A DNA stretch of 64,000 bases from the NCBI RefSeq assembly GCF_000213555.1, contig NZ_GL891981.1, positions 403,012 through 467,011 on the forward strand, in the 5' to 3' direction. This stretch comes from Dysgonomonas gadei ATCC BAA-286. Lineage in GTDB: Bacteria; Bacteroidota; Bacteroidia; Bacteroidales; Dysgonomonadaceae. Below the pieces are notes generated by a model. The model saw only the letters and a list, made by a program, of their open reading frames with translations. It had not been told where the DNA came from and searched no databases. A program made the translations under genes and the position numbers. Every line of letters starts with the position of its first letter. Positions within the stretch are counted from its first letter, which is position 1. This document shows, in pieces, positions 36,861 through 45,006 of the stretch.

Positions 36861-39287
36861 ATGATAAAACACAGATTGTATATTTTTATAATGTGTTGTA
36901 TATTAATATACGACTTATCGGCACAGGATCTCAAACTATGGTACAACACACCTGCCAAAATCTGGGAAGAAGCATTGCCTTTGGGTAATTCAAGGCTTGG
37001 AGTTATGGTATATGGCATTCCTGAAAAGGAAGAGTTACAGTTGAATGAAGAAACAATCTGGGGCGGAGGTCCATACCGAAACGATAATCCAAAGGCTTTA
37101 GGTGCATTGCCTGAAGCTCGCGAACTGATATTTAAGGGGAAGAGCCGGGAGGCAGACCAACTGATAAACCGGACATTCTTTACCAAAACACATGGAATGC
37201 CTTTCCAAACAGCAGGTAGTGTTATACTTAATTTCCCCGGACATCAGAACTATCAGGATTACAGTCGGGAGCTTGATCTGGACAAGGCTTTGGCCATTAC
37301 ACGCTATACTGTTAACGGAGTAAAGTATACTCGTGAAGTTTTTTCTTCATTTGCCGATGACGTTATCATCATGCGAATTACAGCTGGGAGGAAAGGAACT
37401 CTTAATTTTGAGACGGAATATACTAACAATTCCCAACATACTATCTCAAAAAAAGATAATATATTGATACTGGAAGGTAAAGGTTCAGATCATGAAGGCA
37501 TAGAAGGAAAGATCCGTTATCAAATACATACATTGATAAGAAATCATGATGGGAAGATCGAGGTTACAGGCAGCAAAATATCAATATCTGGTGCCACAGT
37601 AGCCACTATCTATATCTCGATAGGCACTAATTTTCTCAATTATAAATCTGTCGAAGGTGACCCGGCAAAAAAGGCTTCCGATGCTCTGGCTAAAGCGTTA
37701 AAAACAGATTATAGGTCAGCCCTGAAAAATCACTCGGATATTTACGGTAAGCAATTCAAGCGTTTCAAACTCGATTTGGGAAACGTACCCGAAGCAATGA
37801 AATTAACGACTACTCAGCGAATTATTGATTTTCAGAAAAATCATGATCCGGCGCTGGTTACACTATTGACACAGTTTGGGCGCTACCTGTTGATCTGTTC
37901 TTCACAACTGGGTGGACAACCAGCTAATCTGCAAGGTATATGGTGTAACAGTATGCATCCGGCCTGGGATAGTAAATACACCATCAATATTAATGCAGAA
38001 ATGAATTACTGGCCGGCTGAAGTTACAAATCTTAGCGAAACGCATTTGCCGATGATACAGATGGTAAAAGACCTGTCGGAAAGTGGACAACAAACCGCAA
38101 AAACTATGTATGGAGCGAGAGGATGGGTTGCGCATCACAACACGGATATCTGGCGTGTTACCAGTCCTGTCGATTTTGCGGCAGCAGGTATGTGGCCCAC
38201 AGGAGGAGCATGGTTGGTTCAACATCTTTGGGAACATTATCTTTTTACCGGCGACAAGAAATATTTGGCCGATGTCTATCCTGCGATGAAAGGTGCGGCC
38301 GATTATTTTCTATCGTCTTTGGTAGAACATCCCCAATATGGATGGATGGTAGTTTGCCCTTCAGTCTCTCCCGAGCATGGGCCAATGTCTGCAGGGTGTA
38401 CAATGGACAATCAACTTGTTTTCGATGTGTTGACCAGGACTGCGCAGGCAAACAATATTCTGGGTGAAAATGAAGAGTATAGGAATCAGCTGTTGGCTAT
38501 GGTAAGTAAACTGCCTCCTATGCATATCGGGAAATACTCCCAATTACAGGAATGGCTGGAAGATAAAGATGACCCCCAAAACGAGCATCGTCATGTTTCG
38601 CATCTGTATGGCTTGTATCCGGGTAATCAGATATCACCATATACGAACCCTGAGTTATTCGAAGCCGCTCGAAACTCTTTAATATACAGGGGCGATATGG
38701 CTACAGGATGGTCTATCGGATGGAAAGTGAATCTTTGGGCGCGATTGCTTCATGGCAACCATGCATATAAGATAGTGAGTAATATGTTAACATTGGCTGG
38801 AAAAGGGAACGAAGACGGACGGACATATCCGAATATGTTTACCGCGCATCCGCCCTTCCAGATCGATGGAAATTTCGGATTAACTGCAGGCATCGCTGAA
38901 ATGCTCGTTCAAAGCCACGATGGTGCAGTTCACTTATTACCGGCTCTTCCGGATGTATGGAAAAATGGATCAGTTTCAGGGATTATGGCACGTGGCGGAT
39001 TCGAGATATCGATGAAATGGAAGGACGGTGAGGTTTCGGAAATTTCAATATTGTCGAAACTTGGCGGCAACTTGCGTATTCGCACTCATGTGCCTCTTAC
39101 GGGGAAAGAATTAAAAAAAGCAGAAGGTAATAACCCCAATTTGCTTCTGGTTTCGGCTGATATTGCAAGACCGATCATATCCCGGGAGGCTTCATTGAAA
39201 GGGATTTCATTAAAAGAGATATTTGAATATGATGTTCCTACTCTGGCTGGGAAGAAGTATGTTTTTTTACGAAAGCAGTCTACATAA
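36861..39287 (+). CDS. GH95 alpha-L-fucosidase / alpha-L-galactosidase
   Basis: This 808-residue protein has the normal GH95 length and a signal peptide to about residue 20. The N-terminal supersandwich (LWYNTPAKIWEEALPLGNSR, LQLNEETIWGGG) is followed by the (alpha/alpha)6 barrel and a C-terminal beta domain. Glu564 in QLQEWLEDKDDP fits the general acid, and the Asn residues of NINAEMNYW with Asp669 in QIDGNFGLTAG fit the unusual Asn-Asp base system of this inverting family. GH95 members of large xylan PULs can be alpha-L-galactosidases rather than fucosidases. In this context it probably removes an alpha-L-sugar cap of complex xylan side chains. It is the last gene of its operon. Confidence 0.9.
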   Translation: MIKHRLYIFIMCCILIYDLSAQDLKLWYNTPAKIWEEALPLGNSRLGVMVYGIPEKEELQLNEETIWGGGPYRNDNPKALGALPEARELIFKGKSREADQLINRTFFTKTHGMPFQTAGSVILNFPGHQNYQDYSRELDLDKALAITRYTVNGVKYTREVFSSFADDVIIMRITAGRKGTLNFETEYTNNSQHTISKKDNILILEGKGSDHEGIEGKIRYQIHTLIRNHDGKIEVTGSKISISGATVATIYISIGTNFLNYKSVEGDPAKKASDALAKALKTDYRSALKNHSDIYGKQFKRFKLDLGNVPEAMKLTTTQRIIDFQKNHDPALVTLLTQFGRYLLICSSQLGGQPANLQGIWCNSMHPAWDSKYTININAEMNYWPAEVTNLSETHLPMIQMVKDLSESGQQTAKTMYGARGWVAHHNTDIWRVTSPVDFAAAGMWPTGGAWLVQHLWEHYLFTGDKKYLADVYPAMKGAADYFLSSLVEHPQYGWMVVCPSVSPEHGPMSAGCTMDNQLVFDVLTRTAQANNILGENEEYRNQLLAMVSKLPPMHIGKYSQLQEWLEDKDDPQNEHRHVSHLYGLYPGNQISPYTNPELFEAARNSLIYRGDMATGWSIGWKVNLWARLLHGNHAYKIVSNMLTLAGKGNEDGRTYPNMFTAHPPFQIDGNFGLTAGIAEMLVQSHDGAVHLLPALPDVWKNGSVSGIMARGGFEISMKWKDGEVSEISILSKLGGNLRIRTHVPLTGKELKKAEGNNPNLLLVSADIARPIISREASLKGISLKEIFEYDVPTLAGKKYVFLRKQST

Positions 39288-39800
39288 GTTCCACAATCTT
39301 TTAATTGCAATATTTACAGAATGCGAATTTGCTTATCTGGTAAGAGAAAATAATGTAGGATTTCCATAAAGATAAAGGGGCTATTTTCTTTGAGCTTGCA
39401 AAACAAAAGGGCAAAGATGAGGCTTTGAGTCTATTTATAGATTATTTAGACTTCCGGAACTAGTCGCTTTCTTCATTTTCTATTATGGTTTTATTAATAA
39501 TTAAATAGTTCCTTTTGCTTTTTCATATTCCAAACCATGAATTTCCTCTAACAGTAAAATTTTCTCTAAGACAAAAAATGTGTAATACTGTCTCAGAACT
39601 CAATTTGCTATTCGCTAGTACCGGCAAACCGGTAGCTATAGTCTCTTTTGTACTGTATGGTAGATAATCACTGTGTTACCTAAATATATTTTCCATAAAG
39701 CTAAGATAATCATAATCATCGAGAGAAAGCTTTTGTGTACATGTAACGGCAGTTAAAGAATATGAAACATTTACGATAAATAATCAATAAAGAAATACTC
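39288..39800 (+). other. Intergenic DNA upstream of the SusCD block
   Basis: No intact gene is present. A short coding-like stretch at about 39359-39463 (HKDKGAIFFELAKQKGKDEA, ending at a stop) has no start and looks like a remnant of an unknown gene. The hairpin at 39619-39634 follows. The remainder is AT-rich with no feature I can name until the operator at 39805. Confidence 0.35.
39619..39634 (+). terminator. Small hairpin downstream of the GH95 operon
   Basis: TACCGG and CCGGTA pair perfectly around CAAA, and a TCTCTTTTG stretch follows shortly after. It could end transcription of the GH31-GH95 operon, 330 bases past its last stop. The stem is short, so this is tentative. Confidence 0.35.
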
Positions 39801-39804
39801 AAAA

Positions 39805-39871
39805 TTATCTAAAATCAAATATCAAATATCTAAAAACAAATGTCATTCGGCAATAACACTCTTTAACTTTA
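39805..39871 (+). promoter_or_regulatory. Promoter and direct-repeat operator of the SusCD block
   Basis: TTATCTAAAA (39805-39814) and ATATCTAAAA (39826-39835) form a direct repeat with 21-base period. They end 28 bases before TAACTTTA (39864-39871), a near match to the TAnnTTTG -7 box. Period and distance equal those of the operators at 21272 and 25891. The SusC ATG lies 65 bases past the -7 box. It is a probable hybrid-regulator target. Confidence 0.68.
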
Positions 39872-39936
39872 TCGCAAGTTAACACTTAAAAAAAATAAAA
39901 GTAAAACGAATTTGTATAACTATTAAATCAAATCGT

Positions 39937-42900
39937 ATGAGAATGAAAAGCAAATCAAAAAAGAAAAGAAAAATTAGGTCGGCATGTATATGGCTTCTGC
40001 TCGTTTTCTTCGGTAGTTTGTCGGTATTTGCGCAGAATAACCGGACTGTACGGGGAACAGTACTGGACGACCATAACGAACCGATTATTGGGGCTGTCGT
40101 TGTGCTGAAAGGTAAAGCCACTGTTGGCACTGCTACCGATGTAGATGGCAAATTTACTATGAGCATTCCGGAAGGAAGCCAGACTCTTGTCGTTTCTTAT
40201 ATGGGGATGATAACGCAAGATGTGAGCATTGCTGCAGGGAAAGACAATATCACAATTGTCATGAAAGAAAATGAAGTTAGTTTGTCAGAAGTAATCGTTG
40301 TCGGCTTCGGACAACAGAAAAAAGCGAGTGTTGTAGGTGCTATCACTCAAACTACGGGCAAGGTACTCGAACGCGCGGGAGGTGTATCCAGTATCGGAGC
40401 AGCATTAACAGGTAATTTGCCGGGTGTTGTGACCATGTCCAGTACCGGTATGCCGGGCGAAGAAGATCCCCGCATCATCATCCGTGGACGCAGTTCGTGG
40501 AACAATGCCGACCCACTTGTCCTTGTTGACGGTATCGAACGCCCGATGACAAGCGTGGACATTAATTCGGTGGAAACAATTTCGGTATTGAAAGATGCCT
40601 CTGCAACAGCTGTCTACGGTGTTCGCGGGGCAAATGGAGTTATATTGATTACCACTAAGCGCGGAAAGGAAGGACGCCCTGTAATTAACATTAATGTAAG
40701 CACAACAGTAAAAGTACCGTCAAGCTTACCTAAAACAATGGATTCTTACGATGCTTTAAGTGTGCGCAACCGAGTAATAGAGAGTGAATTAGGTCTTAAG
40801 CCGGAAGCGTGGGCTTACATGACCCCACAATCAGTCATCGAAAAATACCGTCATCCGGCAAATCTGGCAGAATACGAAAGATATCCGAATGTAGATTGGG
40901 AAAAAGAGTTGCTCAAAGATTTTGGAATGTCTTACAATGCGAATGTCAGTATTTCGGGTGGAAATAGCTTTGTAAAGTATTTCACAAACGTGGACTATGT
41001 GAACGAAGGCGACCTTTTCCGCAGATACGACACAGACTTTAGCTACCATGACAAACTCGGATACGGGTTTGATCGTCTCAATGTCCGTAGCAACTTGGAT
41101 TTCTCACTTACAAAGTCCACTACTTTACGTGTTAATCTGTCAGGCTCACATGGAAAACGGACAACCCCTGCAGATAAACGTTATGAATATACGATGTGGG
41201 CAGGTTTGTATGGTATAGCGCCGGACTGCTTTCTGCCACGTTATAGCGATGGTTCGTGGGGATATTATTATCCGAGTCCCACACAGGCTGCTCAAAACTC
41301 AGTAGAATCAATCGCGACAACCGGTATCGAATACATTACTACCGACCGCCTTACTACGGACTTTGTTCTTGAACAGGACCTGGGTATGTTACTGAAAGGA
41401 TTAAAAGTGCAAGGACAGATTTCGTTTGACAATAGCTATCAGGAAACCGAAAGAGGTATTAACAATCTATACCAGAACACCAACCTGCATAAATGGATTG
41501 ATCCCGAAACCGGAAAATCTTATACAGACCAGACTATCGATGTAAACAACAAATTCGATACACAGAACACTTTCAACTGGACGGCAAGAGCTGGTCAGGT
41601 CAATAACCAGAGTTTATATCGCCGATTGTACTATTCCGGACGGATCTCATACAACAATTCGTTTGGAAAACATAATATAGGTATAATGGGGGACTTCAGT
41701 CGCGAGGAAAATGCAATAGGGAGCATGATACCTTCCTATCGCGAAAACTGGGTATACCGTACCACTTATGATTTTGCCGGAAGATATTTTGCCGAATATA
41801 ACGGAGCATACAACGGTTCCGAAAAGTTTGCTCCCAATAATCGCTTCGCTTTATTTCAATCCGGAGCACTCGGATGGATGATTTCTGAAGAGCCAATAAT
41901 AAAGTCGCTTGGCCTGAAATGGTTGGATATGATGAAGGTAAGGGGTTCTTACGGGCAAATTGGCGATGATCAGGTCAACGGTCGATGGCTATATATGACT
42001 ACATGGGAATATCTCTCAGATAGAGGTTTTTTTCAGGGCTTGACTGGCAATAACCCGCCCCAAAGCCCATATAAATGGTATCGGGAAGCAGCTGTAGGTA
42101 ATCCCAATGTGCATTGGGAAACGGTTACGAAAATGAATCTTGGTCTTGAACTGGCCGTATTTAACGGATTGCTTACAGGAACTTTTGAATATTTTAAAGA
42201 TAAGCGTTCCGATGTTCTGATTGCCGGAAATTCGCGTGCCGTTCCATCTTATTTCGGAACTACTGCGCCAACGGCTAACCTTGGAAAAGTTAATACGCAG
42301 GGATATGAAATTGAATTACGCCTAAATAAGCAACTTAACAGAGACCTACGGTTGTGGGGAAATATGGTTTATACACATGCCGAAGACAAAGTTATTGAAA
42401 AAGATGATGCCATATTGAAACCAGAGTATCAGAAAGCGGCGGGCAAAGCCAATGACCAGCCTTATGCTTATGTAAGTCATGGTTATTATAATAATTACGA
42501 CGAACTTTACGGTAGTACTGCACACGATGCTCTTGACGATGCCCGTATGCCAGGCAACTACATCATCCTCGACTACGATGCCGACGGTATCATCTCTACT
42601 TTCGATAATGTTCCTTATGGCTTTTCGGGAACTCCCCAGAATACTATCAATGCAACATTGGGAGTAGATTATAAAGGGTGGAGCGCATTCGTTCAATTTT
42701 ATGGAGTAACAAATGTAACCCGTCAGGTAGTATTTAGCAGCCTTGGCGGAACGCGCAACACCGTGTTCGATGAAGGTTCCTATTGGTCGAAAACTGATCC
42801 GAATGCAGATGTCCCACTACCGCGTTGGAGTACGGTAGCAAGTACTTATACGCCTGGTACACGTTACATGTATGATGGTTCTTACATACGCTTGAAAAAC

Positions 42901-43110
42901 GCCGAAATAGGATATACGTTTTCTAGCGAAAAGTGGGTAAAGTCCTTAGGCCTTAGTAGCTTAAAATTTTATCTGAACGGAAACAATATTTGGTTGTGGA
43001 CAAGAATGCCTGACGACCGGGAATCGAACTTTGCCGGTACGGGATGGGCTTCACAAGGGGCATATCCGACTGTAAAACGTTTTAATATAGGTATTAAAGT
43101 AATATTATAA
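39937..43110 (+). CDS. SusC-like TonB-dependent outer-membrane transporter 1
   Basis: This protein has 1057 residues. A basic N-terminus and signal peptide (about 1-32, ending VFAQ) precede the carboxypeptidase-D-regulatory-like domain (about 36-118, TVRGTVLDDHNEPIIGAVVV). The TonB plug follows (about 120-240, with LVLVDGIERP and AVYGVRGANGVILITTKRG), then the 22-strand barrel, which ends in FNIGIKVIL. It pairs with the SusD lipoprotein 10 bases downstream to import xylan oligosaccharides across the outer membrane. It heads the third PUL block, behind its own operator. It is a complete, full-length member of the SusC/RagA family. Confidence 0.95.
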   Translation: MRMKSKSKKKRKIRSACIWLLLVFFGSLSVFAQNNRTVRGTVLDDHNEPIIGAVVVLKGKATVGTATDVDGKFTMSIPEGSQTLVVSYMGMITQDVSIAAGKDNITIVMKENEVSLSEVIVVGFGQQKKASVVGAITQTTGKVLERAGGVSSIGAALTGNLPGVVTMSSTGMPGEEDPRIIIRGRSSWNNADPLVLVDGIERPMTSVDINSVETISVLKDASATAVYGVRGANGVILITTKRGKEGRPVININVSTTVKVPSSLPKTMDSYDALSVRNRVIESELGLKPEAWAYMTPQSVIEKYRHPANLAEYERYPNVDWEKELLKDFGMSYNANVSISGGNSFVKYFTNVDYVNEGDLFRRYDTDFSYHDKLGYGFDRLNVRSNLDFSLTKSTTLRVNLSGSHGKRTTPADKRYEYTMWAGLYGIAPDCFLPRYSDGSWGYYYPSPTQAAQNSVESIATTGIEYITTDRLTTDFVLEQDLGMLLKGLKVQGQISFDNSYQETERGINNLYQNTNLHKWIDPETGKSYTDQTIDVNNKFDTQNTFNWTARAGQVNNQSLYRRLYYSGRISYNNSFGKHNIGIMGDFSREENAIGSMIPSYRENWVYRTTYDFAGRYFAEYNGAYNGSEKFAPNNRFALFQSGALGWMISEEPIIKSLGLKWLDMMKVRGSYGQIGDDQVNGRWLYMTTWEYLSDRGFFQGLTGNNPPQSPYKWYREAAVGNPNVHWETVTKMNLGLELAVFNGLLTGTFEYFKDKRSDVLIAGNSRAVPSYFGTTAPTANLGKVNTQGYEIELRLNKQLNRDLRLWGNMVYTHAEDKVIEKDDAILKPEYQKAAGKANDQPYAYVSHGYYNNYDELYGSTAHDALDDARMPGNYIILDYDADGIISTFDNVPYGFSGTPQNTINATLGVDYKGWSAFVQFYGVTNVTRQVVFSSLGGTRNTVFDEGSYWSKTDPNADVPLPRWSTVASTYTPGTRYMYDGSYIRLKNAEIGYTFSSEKWVKSLGLSSLKFYLNGNNIWLWTRMPDDRESNFAGTGWASQGAYPTVKRFNIGIKVIL

Positions 43111-43120
43111 AATTCATCCC

Positions 43121-44977
43121 ATGATAAAAACAAGAATAAAATATTATCTATTTTGCGGAATACTTTCTGTGTTGTTTGGGATTACTTCCTGCACAGACTA
43201 TTTAAACCGCGACCCGGAATCAGTTATATCCGACGAAACAGCATTCCGTAATTTTAATAATTTTCAAGGGTTTACGGAAGAAATGTACGCACTGATTCCA
43301 GATGTGGCTAAACACAACTGGGTAAGTTCCTTCAACTGGGGCGAAGACGAAATTATCACTATCGGAAGTGGCGAAAACCTCATGGGCTTCCACATCGATC
43401 GAGGCAACTACCGTGCTTATATCAACAAAGGTGATTGTTTTCTCGACAGAGCCTGGAGCAGTACAGGTGACAGGTTTGCTAAATCTCTATGGGGAGGTTC
43501 CTGGGCCGGTATCCGCAAGGCTAATATGGGACTGGAAGCTTTGGAAAAGGGAATGATGGTAGATGGCTCCCAAGCTGAAAAAGACATCATTGCCGGACAA
43601 CTCTATTTCTTCCGGGCATGGTTTCACTTCCAACTGATACAATATTGGGGTGGACTTCCATATATTGACTATGTATTACCTAGTGACGAAAAACTAACAT
43701 TGCCGCGCATGACATATAAAGAATGTGCGGAAAAAATTGCTGCCGATTTCCGTAAAGCTGCCGATTTATTACCTATAAACTGGGACGACACTGAAATCGG
43801 ACGTCGCACATCGGGACAAAATGCCTTGCGTGTGAATAAAATATGGGCACTGGGATTCCTTGGCAAAAACCTGTTGTGGGCAGGCAGTCCATTGATGGCT
43901 AACGGAGTTAATGGGCCCAGAACATACGATGCCGATTTATGCAAGAGGGCAGCTGACGCTTTTGGTGAATTGCTTAATCTTGTCGAATCTGGACAGACTC
44001 AGTATTCATTAGTTAGCTTCGAAAATTACAGTTCGTTATTTTATACCAATCACCAAAGCTGGTTGATGCCCGGCGGAACGGAAGCCATCATGCGAAGTCC
44101 GACTTATGGACCAGACTCATATTGGCGGCAGGCAAACTCATATCAGGTACAGGCCATGGCAAACGGAGATAACATTGTATTATGTCCAACGGCAAACTAT
44201 GTCAATTACTATGGAATGGCAAACGGATTACCGCTGAATGACCCTGAATCAGGTTTCGATCCCACACATCCGTGGAAAAACCGCGATCCGCGTTTTTACA
44301 ACGACATTCTCTACGATGGACGGAAAGTAACCCAGTCGGCAAACGAATATCAGTATGCAAATCTTTATACAGGAGGGAACTACAGTAACGACGATCGTAA
44401 TAAAAGCCGTACCGGTTATCTCAACTACAAATTTATTCCTATTGGAGCTAATACATACGACAATGACTATGGTTACAGTACTGCGCTCCATATCCACCTG
44501 AGTTGGTTGCGCCTTGCCGACGTCTATCTGATGTATGCCGAATCGGCAGCTCAAGGTTATGGGGCAGCTACCGGTAAATCAGGTAAATTCTCCAAGACGG
44601 CGGCAGATGCTATAAACACCGTTCGTGACCGTGCCGGTATAGGACATCTAAATACTAAATACACATCGTCACTTGAAGGATTTATGGGCGAATTGAGACG
44701 TGAACGCGCTGTAGAACTATCGTTTGAAGCGCACCGCTTCAATGACTTGCGTCGTTGGCTGCTTCTCACCGAATATCCTTACAATACAAAGACCCGTCAG
44801 AGATTTGACCGTGCAACGCAGCTTGACCCTGCTGTGGACCCGAAAGAAAACGGAGTGAAAAATTTCAAAGAAGAAGTTCTTGTAACCCGCAACCTTTCGT
44901 CCAAGCACTACTGGCTTCCTCTCAAAACTGACGATGTCAGCTTGTATCCTGAATTTGGGCAAAACCCGGGCTGGTAA
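43121..44977 (+). CDS. SusD-like surface glycan-binding lipoprotein 1
   Basis: This 618-residue protein has a lipobox at Cys24 (FGITSC). The SusD/RagB fold is supported by LNRDPESVISDETAFRN near the start, the AGQLYFFRAWFHFQLIQYWGG TPR helix, and the C-terminal RRERAVELSFEAHRFNDLRRW stretch. It caps the preceding SusC pore and captures xylan chains at the cell surface. It belongs with the SusC gene 10 bases upstream, in line with co-transcription. Which aromatic residues contact the glycan cannot be told from sequence. Confidence 0.93.
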   Translation: MIKTRIKYYLFCGILSVLFGITSCTDYLNRDPESVISDETAFRNFNNFQGFTEEMYALIPDVAKHNWVSSFNWGEDEIITIGSGENLMGFHIDRGNYRAYINKGDCFLDRAWSSTGDRFAKSLWGGSWAGIRKANMGLEALEKGMMVDGSQAEKDIIAGQLYFFRAWFHFQLIQYWGGLPYIDYVLPSDEKLTLPRMTYKECAEKIAADFRKAADLLPINWDDTEIGRRTSGQNALRVNKIWALGFLGKNLLWAGSPLMANGVNGPRTYDADLCKRAADAFGELLNLVESGQTQYSLVSFENYSSLFYTNHQSWLMPGGTEAIMRSPTYGPDSYWRQANSYQVQAMANGDNIVLCPTANYVNYYGMANGLPLNDPESGFDPTHPWKNRDPRFYNDILYDGRKVTQSANEYQYANLYTGGNYSNDDRNKSRTGYLNYKFIPIGANTYDNDYGYSTALHIHLSWLRLADVYLMYAESAAQGYGAATGKSGKFSKTAADAINTVRDRAGIGHLNTKYTSSLEGFMGELRRERAVELSFEAHRFNDLRRWLLLTEYPYNTKTRQRFDRATQLDPAVDPKENGVKNFKEEVLVTRNLSSKHYWLPLKTDDVSLYPEFGQNPGW

Positions 44978-45006
44978 TTGATTGATAACATTTAAAAGAA
45001 TTAGTA

